Source of the DNA: Harmothoe impar
Lineage: Eukaryota > Annelida > Polychaeta > Phyllodocida > Polynoidae
Reading direction: 5' to 3'
Assembly (NCBI GenBank): GCA_947462335.1
Contig: OX381721.1
Span: 9,734,001 to 9,798,000, forward strand
DNA: 64,000 nucleotides
This document shows positions 23,654-35,282 of the stretch, piece by piece (position 1 is the first letter of the stretch; the number at the start of each line of letters is the position of its first letter). The translations under genes were made by a program, and so were the position numbers. Below the pieces are notes generated by a model that saw only the letters and a program-made list of their open reading frames with translations, ran no database searches and was not told the DNA's origin.

Positions 23654-24929
23654 TAACTATCATTCCTATGTCTCTTTGTGTGTAATTTATCGCAACTCAA
23701 TCTCAGCCACGGCCAGAGAATAGAGGGCGTTGGGGTTGGGAGGGGTGAGTGAGAGAAAGGATAAGTGAAAAAAGTACCCCATGAATTACCTGACCATTTC
23801 CGTCGGTGGATGCTGGGAGGGTGAACACGGTGGGTATGAAGGGGGTGAAGCTATAGGCCATGCAGTCACGTGAAACAAGACATAGTGGCAATGAATATTT
23901 GTGTTTTTTATCAATCAAATAATCAAAAATTGATATAAATATCTAATTTGGATTTAGGAAAATAGGGGAAATTGTAATAGCCATTGGAATGTGCTTGGGT
24001 TATCTAAAATCAACGACTCAATTTCGGCAATCTCGAAGGCATAGATGCCAAACATAGGAGTATGGTGTTTATTACCATATTTCCTATCATTTTCTGTCAG
24101 TTTTCAATTTTACCATTTGTTACATTAGACAGTCTGACTGACCTCAAGAACCAGGAGTTATATATCAATTGACAAATGACTTGAGGGGTATTAATTAAGC
24201 TTTCCTTTGGTCTCATGAATAGCATGGGTATTGGGCCTCTGTCTGGGTGGGGAGGGGCGGGGGTCGTAGGGATGTGAAAGTCTATGTTTAGATGAGGGGA
24301 AAGTGACAGGAGAATTAATCTTCTCTCAGACACTGCATGCTATTGTACTTTTACTTCCACGTCCAATTTGCCAAACAGAGCTGGGGTCAACAATTTCTTT
24401 TTTTCAGCAACTCAGTTAATACATGGGTTATGCTGTGTGATTGCCTTGGATATATTGGGTGAATTAGTGATTTATGTGTACCAAGCAGGTGGTAAAGATT
24501 ATACGTTAAAGGACAGAGAAATGTAGCCTGACTCTTGTTCCCTTTGGGTACAAACCTGCAGGGCATGCTTTCTGTTGAATATGACAGCGTACTCAACATA
24601 TATAACGGCACATTTTGTATTATATTCACTGTATCTATACACTGCTGCACTTTTATTTAATTTGTATATTCCTGTATTAAAATGTAAATATCCCCTGTAT
24701 GTAAAACATGTATGATATCCCTGTAAATATATTTCGGGCAGTATCCTTCTGACCATTGTTATCTACTATGGTGCACCTACTTTGCAATACTTGACTGTTT
24801 AACAGATACACTTTACCAACAGAAACCAACAAGATATACTACTCTACTGTCTGAGGGTTGTATCCTGGGGCTTGCCCTTACCCCTGTCCTTCTTGTCCCC
24901 ACTCTGACCATCCTCCCTCTCCATTCTAG
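23654..24929. other. non-coding, AT-rich
   Basis: Nothing recognised apart from the pyrimidine-rich splice-acceptor-like stretch ending at 24929. Confidence 0.35.
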
Positions 24930-24992
24930 GGCGCAGAAAGAGACGCGCCGCCACATCCACTCAGGATTCTGAGCTAGCAGACCCATGGGAAG
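24930..24992 (+). CDS. candidate 63-nt cassette exon, phase 1-1, in the engrailed intron
   Basis: The acceptor CCTCTCCATTCTAG precedes 63 nt that end at the donor GGAAG|gtagga. Only one reading frame is open across it. It starts with two bases of a split codon, encodes RRKRRAATSTQDSELADPWE and ends with one base of the next codon, so it is phase 1 at both ends. The engrailed homeobox exon at 39284 also begins in phase 1 (two bases of a split glycine codon), so this cassette could be inserted without shifting frame just before PRARK. That is where insect invected genes carry their tiny RS microexon (family knowledge). The basic RRKRR stretch would add to the basic region ahead of the homeodomain. 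Whether it is ever spliced is unknown. It could also belong to another gene or be chance. Confidence 0.35.
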
Positions 24993-25979
24993 GTAGGAGC
25001 ACATTCTACTCACAGAGATTCACATGAGCAGCTCAACTTTTAAAGAGCAACTCAGGTTTACAAGACATTCACATAACACATCACAGCACGACTCACACCA
25101 ACCGACGCGACCACTCAACATGCACGACAAGACCCGACCCGACAAGGTGTGGGTGGGGGTGACAAACTTGTTAGGTAACAAGTCGTTATGGCTCTAGGTC
25201 GTATTGAGTGGTTTGCCGTTCACATACATGACATGTAGACAATGTATAATATACAGACATATGCATAATATAATAATTCACAGCAATACATAGAAATAAA
25301 AGGAATAACCCATAATACAACAATAATGTAGATAACCTAAATGTAAATAAAACATAACGGACTATGAGTGATGAGTGCCTCATCAATACTGCCATGAATA
25401 TAACATGTTAAAGCTCTCTTCTGACATCTTCTAAAGTCCCATGACATATAACAGCTACCTGGTAACTTTTTCCTTTTGACATAGACATAGAACGTATAGA
25501 CATATAAACATATATCAAAAGGTACGACTAAAAATAAAAGTATAAAGGATCCCAATCACCTGATAACGACTACCCTGATTCAGCCCTCTGTTATATGATG
25601 TTTATATTGTGTAAATAGCCTCAAACTCACTCCTGCATGTTATGGTGGTTGTTTGTGGTGTACAGGTTGTGTGTAGGTGTATAGAAGGCATATCCTATCA
25701 TCCAATTACATAGGGAATTGATAAGATAATCTGAACAATTCTAAATCTGAACAATTCTAAAACTGTCTTAATCATTTAAGGGCAGCATAGAAGTTGTAAT
25801 GTAGTATTCTGTGATGTCTACTGAACCACGTCATGTGGCGTCACCCTGCAACCTTAGAGGCGTCAGTTTGAGGTCAGTGAGTGTCAATGACGTCACGACC
25901 CCTTAAATTGCCGCCCCCAACTACATGATTGTGATGTCCCCCCTTACTCACCATCACACAGCATCACACGCCATCACCC
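24993..25979. other. non-coding, AT-rich
   Basis: Presumed intronic if the candidate exon is real. No repeats or exons recognised. Confidence 0.35.
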
Positions 25980-26640
25980 AGTCCTAGGCACCGGGCGACA
26001 TGTGACCCCGATTTGCTCAATAATTTGCTCTCAATAAATCGCCTTGATTCTGCGAGCAGCTCATCGTCGGCCGCATGTCAATTTCCCCTAATTATTACAT
26101 TTCTACCCGGAGGCGGATGTAAGGCACCGGAAGTGACGAGCGGCTCCATTGTGAAGCACGTCGGGAAGGGCAGGGTGGGGGAGTAGTTTAAAAATGACGA
26201 ATTGCTCCCACTAGCTCTAGGTTCCCATGGAGACGCGGGTTTGATGGACGTGGCCGTGGAGACGAACTCTTCTTCACCTCCGGCGTCTGGGCGGGGGGCT
26301 CTTATCCCGACAGGCAGTGCGCGGTCATGTGACCAGTGCCGAGACCAGAGCGAGGCGGTAAATCACGTGGAGTCGCCAATTGCCGCCCTGTCCTTCTCCG
26401 GTGCCCAGTGGACGCGTCGTCCCCCGTCCTTCATTGGGTGTGTTGTCCGGGGTGTGAGGTCTCGGGCTGTAAGATGGGGACTGCTGCCTGCAGCCGCTTA
26501 CTTTGCCGCAGTCCACAGTTTGTCAGACATCCTCCGACTCCCGAGCCAGCGGCAGAAATTGCCCGACTTTCCCTCCCTTGGTATCCCTCAAAGTCTTCAC
26601 CCTTCAGACACCCACCCGCCCTCCACCGCGCGTGCTTCTA
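25980..26640. promoter_or_regulatory. CpG-rich island with ETS/CRE composite
   Basis: A CpG-rich block with ACCGGAAGTGACG (26126-26138), a perfect ETS core joined to a half CRE, plus CTAATTA words (about 26089) and CCAAT/ATTGG boxes. Two overlapping + frames (26202-26648 and 26336-26683) show no domain and are probably GC-driven. It may be a promoter, or an intronic CpG island of the engrailed locus. Confidence 0.4.
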
Positions 26641-29530
26641 TATCTTAACCGTTATTATGGCAATCACTATAGCGTCTGTATAATTCCTGAAATTCTGAAG
26701 GCTGTAGCTTTAGAACAATGGAATGGTGGATAAGCCATGTGACGCTAGCCCGCCATGCATTCAGGTTATAGATGCATTAATATGAAAGCTCCAATGTACT
26801 TCCAATGTACTCTAATTGTTTTGCACTATATCAACCCCTAGACAGACGCCATCTCAGTATACACATGTCAATAGACCACACCCTCCATCTATATACTCTA
26901 TTCCCACGTTTTCACTTTAGCCACAAAATATAATTGGTGAATAAATCTTTCCTGTAGAGTCATTTGGACATCGTCCAGACTTGACTTTCAACCCCGACGC
27001 TGTCACACGGAACAGAATGGACTTTCCTATGCTTAATGTTCCATGGGCATCATTTTGAGTATTTATTTCGGCTGTAGTCAAAGCATAACGATATCCCATA
27101 CCATAACGCCAAGTAGCATGTATGATATATGATCCAATTATAAAAGCATAAAATAACAGATGGCATGGAATGCATGTAAAAATATATTATTACATGTCAA
27201 TTTATTTTTCATTCTGAAAATTCCACGATGAAAAATAAAGCATGGAGGAGTTGGTACAAGAAGGTTGATGGAAAAATAAATGCATAAAGTATACCTATGG
27301 AAAACGTCAACACCTGATTTCTTCATATTCATACGATTATAAGTAAGCGTGCCGGCTTCCTTCCGGTGGTGTCTCAGTGAATGATGGAGCCTGTATGTGT
27401 AGGATACTGCCACCTAGCAGTCTTATCTGTAGTCAGGGTGTGGCACATTGCCCTCTTGCTGCCCTTAGATAACTCCCCTATAACTGATACCGTACGATAC
27501 CCACCCACCCCTCCCGATACCTCTCAATATCAGTTTTTAGTCTCGGTCCTGCCACCTGGATTCACGTTCAGAATATATCTGTGTCTTTTTGGACGGTTTA
27601 ATCCCCATCTCCATCTTACCTCACCTCCCTGATGGTTAGGACCAAAGCATTGACTAGATACTTGGAGACAATTTAAAATCCATCCGCGACCCCGCCCTAA
27701 TATTTGCCGCGGTCTCAATGAATAACTTCGGATACCCCACTTTTCATTTCGGGATAAAGGTTATACTGGTATGTGAGTTGTGGGTCATCCGAGTTCCAAA
27801 TGTAGACAAAAACTTAATGGTCAATTTCAATAATGCCATATATTTTTTCATATAAATATTCTGGACTACTCGTACGTACTGACAATCAAGCTGTATGCAG
27901 CACACATTTTACTTGGCCTTATACGGGACTAATTTCATTTACACAATTAACCCTTGAATGTGTACCATTATGGTCTGAGTCCACGATAACGGAATGTGAT
28001 AATATAATAATGTCTATATTTTCGTCACGCGCCCAGGAATGACATTAATCTCCCTTTTCTAATACATCTGGAGGCCGCTCTGTGTTTTTCAAATTTCTCA
28101 GATAAACAAATTCGTCAAATTCATCACTAGACAGCCACGTGCAGAGACAGTGGGCTTGTCAGGGGTTGGACGGCTGGGGGTGATGGTGGGGGTAGGGAGA
28201 TGAAGCGTTAAGGACGTGGGGTGAGATGGGCAGGGTTGCCTCAAACAATGCCTGCACACAGAAATCACAGCTGCCATGCAACAAACTCCCTATGGCAACG
28301 CACGCCGTAAATAGCTAAAGACTCCTAGAGTACAGAATATACCCCTCATCTGTCACCATCCTCCGTGTGTTATAAAGCTGTTTCATTTTTATAAATAGGA
28401 TATTATCATTTATATACAAAGAGAGGAATATTCAAAATAAGTAATTTCAGAATATAGGCAGCAATGATTAAAAGGTGTGTTTGTCTCCTGCCGCAATGCC
28501 TAATTGTTTTCGATAACCCAGACACTCTTCACTAATCCGGCTCCTATTCCCAGCAAACCGGATTACCAGAACATCTGTACTTAAATAGATGATTTATTAC
28601 ACAAGGCACAAAAAGCAGCAACAGAAATGGCAGATAAAAGGCGAGGAGGGTAAAACCTAAAGACTTGCGGATCGGATCCAGGTGTGGAGGGGCCTCCAGG
28701 GTCATCAATCTGCACCACCAGGAGGAACACCTGAGTAGGCATGTATCCGGCCCCCTCCTGACCCCCCCCCCCCCCCCCCCCGCTTCCCAATCCCCACCAG
28801 GCCTTCTACCACCCCTCGCCTGCTAGCGTCTTCAAACTTAGTTCTCTGCCATAAGCTAAATCTACCTAGTGGAGTCTGCTATCTGCCAGGATGGTACAGC
28901 TTTAATCTGGCATTTTAATATTAACAACATAAACTTGACACGGAAGGAAGTGCATAATTATGGCCCAAGTTAGAGCCAGATGGCAGAGTTCAATACTCAC
29001 AAAGAGATTTCGATGAGAAATCGGGAGTAAGGGGCGTTAATACTAGTATGTAGCAGCCAAAAGTCTACTTTGATAATTATTTCATTTACATGGGTCGAGA
29101 TGTAGCCAGCCTGATCCATTAACATTAGGGAAGCCATGATAGAGTGCAATATATTCGGCTCTGCGTCCTTGTGGAATAAAACAGTACTACCCCCCCTCCC
29201 ACTCACCCCTCACACCTCCCTCACCCCTCCCACCTCGTCACTCACCTCGTCACCCCTCAGCCTGCTATCAGCTCCCAAGGTGAGGCCGGGTCGTCTTATC
29301 TGTGGTGGTAACAGGCTGTAACCGCCCCACACCGGGCACATCTCAACCACAGAGGCTGCGTCAGGGCTATCGGTATGGGGGGTGGGCGTGGGGGTGGAAG
29401 TGGAGAAGTAAATAGGGATCTATAGTGACATATAGGAAGTCGACATAGAAGTCAATTAGTATCATGCTCTTCTAGCTTCAGACTGCATGTAATTGAATAG
29501 TAGATTCCCCTGTTGCCTTCAGTCTCAAGG
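26641..29530. other. non-coding, mostly AT-rich
   Basis: Contains a CTCF-like motif (27407-27420, listed separately) and a poly-C tract (28761-28781). I see no exon. Confidence 0.4.
27407..27420 (-). promoter_or_regulatory. CTCF-like motif
   Basis: The minus strand reads CTGCTAGGTGGCAG, close to the CTCF core. A near-identical word occurs inside the transposon at 18101-18114. Confidence 0.4.
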
Positions 29531-30160
29531 GCTGACTCCATTGCCGTCGAGTTGCGATCCGTCCGTCGACGGAATCGCACCAATCCGTCAACGGATAGGT
29601 CAAATCCGTCCATTTTGGACGGATCCGTCCAGTTTCTGCTTCCACCAATCCGTCCGTCAACGGATCCGTCCATATTTGATTGTGTTTTATCCATATTTGA
29701 TCCTGTTTTGACGTATCCGTCGATGGACGGATCCGTCAATGGACGGATCCGTCGACGGACGGATTGGTGGAAGCCAAAAAAGTGATCCAAAAAAGCCAAA
29801 AAAGTGACGGACCAGTGGAAGCAGGAAAATGGAAATCCGTCCGTCAACGGGTGACGGATCTGTCACCATTTTGGCGGATCCGTCAATATTAAAATATTTT
29901 GATATTGACAGATCCGCCAAAATGGTTGACGGATCCGCCAAAATGGTGACGGATCCGTCACCCGTTGACGGACGGATTTCCATTTTCCTGCTTCCACTGG
30001 TCCGTCCGTCGACGGATCCGTCGACGGACGGACCGGTGGAAGCTGAATCAGTACATCCGTTGACGTTTTTGGGCTGTCCGTCGCAGTTCCGTCGCAGTTC
30101 CGTCAAAAAAATTTGGCGTAATGCCGACGGATCCGTCAGCTGACGGCAGTGGAATCAGCG
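29531..30160. mobile_element. 630-bp foldback element made of ATCCGTC/GACGGAT words
   Basis: The ends are inverted: left GCTGACTCCATTGCCGTC, and the right reverse complement GCTGATTCCACTGCCGTC. Almost the whole interior is built of (GAC)GGATCCGTC(C) words in both orientations. Arms at about 29806-29893 and 29920-30006 form a near-perfect hairpin (GACCAGTGGAAGCAGG against CCTGCTTCCACTGGTC, then CGTCAACGGGTGACGGATC). One arm carries an extra tandem copy of a 21-bp TTGACGGATCCGCCAAAATG unit. No target duplication was identified. The long frames on both strands are products of the repeat and read DGSV-type low complexity. Confidence 0.75.
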
Positions 30161-32534
30161 CTTCAGAAGATTGTTACTTATTTTACCAATCGCGCTAAAT
30201 AGCCGTGGTTGAATTACGATGTACATGGCCTCTAGCATGGCTTCTGGAGCATGTGGTTTCCGGTCAACTCCCTATTGTCTCTTAAGCCTGAGGTACCCAG
30301 TATACCAACTATACATGACTTGATGAAAAAGCTCTTTTAGAGCTGTAGACGCTATGGCTTTAAATGTAATAAAGAAGTGGCTTCTAAAGAGGGTGGCTTC
30401 CATGTGGCTTCCCCTGTTGGTCAACTAATGAGTCAAGTTTAAATTGTCCTGCAGAGAAGTACTAAGTCTTCTTCTTTCAAAGCATGCAAGGTTTGAAACT
30501 GGCCATGCATTGGCTTCTTGTGATCCCTCTGCGGCTCTTCCCTGGCATCGGTGTTCTGCACCATTCCTCAATCTATACTGGGGGCTTGGATTTACCCTAT
30601 AACGTTCAACCTAGATTAAGTTAAGCATGCATAAAGACCCAAGGAGTTCTCCCTGCGTATGGTGTTCATTTATTGTCATGATATACCAGGACAGGACTGA
30701 CGGATAGCCTACTAGCGCTGCATTGGTGAATGCATCACTGCTGGTGCTGCATTCATGCCGACAAAAGGGCATAGTGCATTGACTCATTCCGCTGCCCTTA
30801 AAGGGCTATAACCCTTAGTGTAGTAACTGATCTGAGTCAGTGCAGCCCTCTCGGTACCCTGCAGGCTAATTGGGCTGGACACAAACTGAGTGTGTCCTGA
30901 TGGATCCCGTGTCTGGGGGTGTGAGTATTAGCCCCCGGAATGCTGCTCCATGTGCTCTGTGTTAGGGGGATACAGCCCGACCACACCCCTCCCTGCACGC
31001 CGGCCATCCGTCACCAGCAGGCATCCTGCAGTATGGAGACTGAGTCTAGCAGTAATGGTTGTTTCATGCAGGGGCGGTGGATACAAAAGGGTGGCTTCAA
31101 ATGCATATATACGTGTATATAATAATGTGTTCAATCTAAATTTGAAATCCTTTACAAATCGATCGATCCAATAATGAGGAACAGAGGAACTGCGCCTCAC
31201 AGGGTTGTATCAGAAACACCCCACTTATATTATGCAAAATAAAGTTTACATGTGAAGCAACTCTTCTTCTCTTGAATTGCTAGATATTGCTCCACAATGT
31301 AACATTTTTTCCGGATACCACCTTTTATATTTCTCAAACTATTTTCTGCAATCATTGAATGTGATGTCTATAATAGGAAATTGTTATAATCTTAAATGGC
31401 CTCCCATAAGCCTGCTGCTCTGTAGGGGCTGCTCAGTGCTGCTCGTTGCGGACAGAGAGAGCTGCTCATGGGCCGGAAACAAATTCATTACAGCCACCAG
31501 GGGTCGCCCTCAGCTCGCTGGGGGGGGGGGGGGGCTGTGTTTATGGGATCCTTGTTTTATTGGATCTGTCAGCCCCCGGTAGAAACCAACTTTATGAAAA
31601 GCCACATGGGTAACATCAGAATTGCATTTCAATAATATCTACCTTTGGAGCCCTCATTAATGCTGGGCTCCAATGCTTGATGCAAGTGCTGGCCATGTTG
31701 GCAGTAGGTAGATGGTCACTGGTCTAGCCTGTTATCTGGCCAAACAGGAGTTATTCACTACCAGGCCACCAATCATGCACATCAATTAAATGTCAAGAGA
31801 TGATTCATTATAGCCAACAGCATCTTTCAGTTGTCGACCCCATCTTGCCAAACTGCATCGTACGACCTATCCAATGACATTTATAAATCTCAAAACTTAG
31901 AAATGTTATTTGTTTTAACAACAACAAAACCTCAGACATTTTCTATCTTCAGACAATTCTGCCTTATAGGCTTGCCATCCTCATAATGCCTGGGATTTAT
32001 TAATATGCAGGCAAACGAGCGATTCACGAGTGAATGCATGGGGGAGTAGGTGTGAGGGTGTGTGGGGAGGTGTGAGCATGTGTGATTGGGGGTGAGTGAG
32101 TGTGACCAACTTCAGCGTCACTGCCACTTCAAGGTGCCGGCCCATTCCTCAAAAACCTCTTTGGATGTACCTAGTTCTATTGCCTCTACACCAGGCATGA
32201 GGCCAGACCAGTGAGTCTGTCATGGTGTGTATCACATATTTGGTACCTCTCTTATTAGTATCATATGTCTAGGATCACAGATTGTTTAACAGTTAGATTT
32301 CTTTTGCTTTTAGCTTTTTCTCCCCAATGCATTGTATTTCCATGGACCACCCAGCCCTATGTAACAGACTCCATTTTGTAACCTGCTCGTATTGTGAAAG
32401 AGAACTACTAGTATACTATTGTGGCTAACACTCAATGAAATTAGACACCAGCTTTGAAGTGACTGTCTACATTATATCCCCACGCACTCTGCTGTCCTTG
32501 TGGATGACAGTGGACGTGATGGGGGTAGGGGTGG
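30161..32534. other. non-coding
   Basis: Holds a degraded TTAACCCTTT-family copy at about 30690-30815 (GCATTGGTGAATGCATCA core) and a poly-G run near 31519. Otherwise nothing recognised. Confidence 0.35.
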
Positions 32535-32781
32535 GGGCTAGGATGGCCCTCGACCCCTAAATTCGACATGGCGACATGGGCATTTCTTAAATTCGACATG
32601 CGACATGAGGCCTAGTGACATGCGACATGAGGCTTAAAAATATAGTGACATGGGACATGGATAGTTCTTAAAATCGACATGGGACATGAGCATTTTTAAG
32701 CGACATAGACATGCGACATGGCCATTTCTTAAAATCGACATGCGACATGGGGACCCCCCCATCAAGGGCCCCGCTAGGGGT
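32535..32781. repeat. GACATG tandem repeat inside imperfect inverted ends
   Basis: Between 32557 and 32751 the word CGACATGCGACATG or CGACATGGGACATG recurs in a longer period with TTCTTAAAATCGACATG. The array is flanked by loosely inverted GGGGCTAGGATGGCCCTCGA and its complement-like ATCAAGGGCCCCGCTAGGGG, so it may be a small transposon with an internal tandem array. Confidence 0.7.
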
Positions 32782-32901
32782 TGAGAGGGGCTGAGAGGGA
32801 GCTGATAATGCGGACTTGGTGTCAGGCAGATGGGCTGTAAACGTACAATTCTGCAGTCACTCATTCTGTAACTTACACACAAACCAACTCTTTTCCCCCA
32901 G

Positions 32902-33018
32902 CGATGAGCTTGTTTTCATTATCATCTAATTTCAACCCTACTTCTTCATCTGGGGAATGTATGAGGAGACTGATCCAGTGTGAGCCCAAGGAAGGCAGAG
33001 GGTGCAGGGGTGCAATCG
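32902..33018 (+). CDS. candidate 117-nt cassette exon, phase 1-1, in the engrailed intron
   Basis: A strong acceptor (CAACTCTTTTCCCCCAG) is followed by 117 nt ending at a strong donor (AATCG|gtgagc). Of the three frames only one is open. It starts with two bases of a split codon, reads MSLFSLSSNFNPTSSS and continues to EPKEGRGCRGAI, and ends with one base of a split codon. This gives phase 1-1, matching the phase of the engrailed homeobox intron. The peptide is Ser-rich, then Cys/Arg/Gly-rich, with no recognised domain. It could be an alternative engrailed linker exon, an exon of an overlapping gene, or a chance ORF between splice-like sites. Confidence 0.28.
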
Positions 33019-33419
33019 GTGAGCACTGTCAATCCGCCAGTAGCTTGTATCTTTATCTGCCTGTCTTTCTTGGTCACACAAAGTTACGTCCATCGATAGA
33101 TACAAAATGCTTATCTAAGTCGTCCGTTATTATTTAAGTATGGCACACACTGCGGAGGCAACTATAAACTGGAAGCCACATGGGAAGCCAGTTGGGGAAT
33201 ACAGTGAGTTGTGTGTGATAATTATAACCATACGGCCAGAGCTACATCAATACGACAAAAGGCCGGCACAAAAGGGCATAATGTATTAAAATACCTTACC
33301 GTTAGTACCAAGGGGTCTAGAACCCTATCCACACAGCTGCTTTACCGGTACCCCCGGAGACATCCCTAGCTCCCTAGTGACCTGATCCCTATCCTAAACA
33401 GAGAGCAACAGCTGCTCGG

Positions 33420-33660
33420 CCAATCACAGACCTCATTACAAACGTGTGACGGCTGCTCCACCAATCAACGCCCTCTTTACACACACCCTGATGGCCGGGC
33501 TGCTAATTAAACACTCTGTTGAGTCACTCATTAAAATGACGTCACGTCACGCGTCGTTGATGTCATGAATAGCTGACAGATGGCGCGCCGACGTCAGTTA
33601 TCAGAAGGAGGCTTGGCGGGAGTTTATTTTGGCGGTGGCGGCGCGTGGTGGTGAAGGTTG
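33420..33660. promoter_or_regulatory. CpG-rich block with CRE cluster
   Basis: TGACGTCA (33537-33544) is followed directly by a second CGTCAC, with GACGTCA again at 33590-33596. An AGATGGCGCGCC word (about 33578) and TTTTGGCGG (33627-33635, E2F-like) follow. TAATTAA lies just upstream (about 33504). The composition is promoter-like, and the downstream orientation (+) is suggested only by motif order. Confidence 0.4.
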
Positions 33661-34727
33661 TTGTTATTGTTATTGTTTGGGTAACTCATAGAGACTGCTT
33701 GGATAATCTATTGGGCAGCAGGGCTGGGACTGAGGGACTGGTTCCACAACTAGGAAAGAGTCCTAATGTTACCCGCAACCATTTTAGTCAGCTAATGCTA
33801 TCGTAGGATACCAGTTCTCAAGACTAACACATATTTTTGGAGAAGTACGACGGCTATGGCCTGGCTTTGTCAATTGTCTGGGGGGAAATCTCTAACAGAG
33901 CAACCACGATACATCCTAGTCTTCATGTATTCCAGCATACCTGGTCGGTGAACAACCAACCTCTAGTATGTAGGGTAGACAGGGACCAGCTCAGGAGCTT
34001 TACTGCGAGCTGCTCTTGGGTTGTCAATCAGAGGCCGACAACAATAAACCCAGCTCCATTTAACTGTTATCAGGTTTCATTGGAGTTGCCGCTGTGTGTT
34101 TAGAAAGTGAATGGTGTGGATGTGAGGGACCATCTGTTTTTTTGCTTAATGATTGGAGGCAGGGTGCAAACTGTTTATGCTCACACACATTGACAGCGAT
34201 TGTTCTTGTTGTGAAAATCAACTCCAGAGCGAGATATTTAGTACATCGTGATGAAAGGACTTCACTGCAACGACAAACTACGCTACTAAGAATAGAAAAA
34301 CATCAGTCTGTGACATAAATATGATTTATGTATTATCATGCAAGGATATGATGGCTGTATGGAGATTTAAAAAAATATGGTAACGTGAGTTCCCTTCCTG
34401 GTATGACAGGGGTGGCCTGGGAGTCTAAAAAGTCCCATTGACAGGAGATTGGTGGGAATTGTCCTCAACAGGTGCATACATATAATACGATATCGTGTGA
34501 AACTCTCAAAATCTAATCCTCTCTGACATCCATATTTGATACAAAATATACATGTACGAATTTGTCACTGGGAGTCAAGCTGTGCTCATGTCTCAAGTTG
34601 TGGGAACCACCAAAGGGGATAAATAGAAATAAATAAGAGCATTAGAGAGTGAATTAAGAGACTTTGTCTGTGGCATGTCGGCGTCACGGGGCTGTTAGCC
34701 GCTATTCTATGTTCTTGGTGCTTCTTG

Positions 34728-34742
34728 GTGGTAGGGGGCGCG
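34728..34742 (+). promoter_or_regulatory. CTCF-like motif
   Basis: Reads GTGGTAGGGGGCGCG, a CTCF-type core in plus orientation. Confidence 0.38.
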
Positions 34743-35245
34743 GGGTGCAGGGTGGCCTAATGACAAGTCGACTCATGTTGCCGACAAGGAGATAAATCCT
34801 CGACCGTTTTGTGTGGAAACAGTGAGAATGCGTCATTTGGCAGGGACAGTTTGGTTTATGCTGTATCAATTTTATCATAGGCCTAGTTGGAATTTCCCAA
34901 AATGTTCGAAGTTAAATGCTATTGTATGGTATTTAAACCATATCTAATATTCAATAATGTCATTTGATGTTATTGCTCCCAATGATGTATTACTTATTAC
35001 TACATAGTGGTATGCTATAAGCAGTTACTGTGATCAGATAATTAATAGAATAGCTCATCCTCAAGTGAGAGCATAATTATATGCACTATCACGTCTGATG
35101 GTTGTTTAAATCATCTACACGATACAGCGAGGTACTAGTTAGAGTATCCGGAGAACGTGTGATTTCTAAGCAGAGAAACCCATCCAAAGTGCTTCAATAA
35201 ATATCATTGTATCAATGTATGAAACCCTGAGATGAAACTGTTTCA

Positions 35246-35282
35246 CCCCCCCCCCCCCTCCGCAAACACCCCCCCCCCCCCC
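35246..35282. repeat. double poly-C tract
   Basis: Two C runs are separated by TCCGCAAACA. The length may be uncertain. Confidence 0.85.

Noticed and set aside
26202..26683. 148- and 115-codon + frames
   Set aside because: Both overlap in a CpG-rich block, with no domain, no splice framing and no conserved motif.
29452..30143. Frames of 90-139 codons rich in DGSV/RPSTDPS
   Set aside because: They are translations of the ATCCGTC palindromic element.
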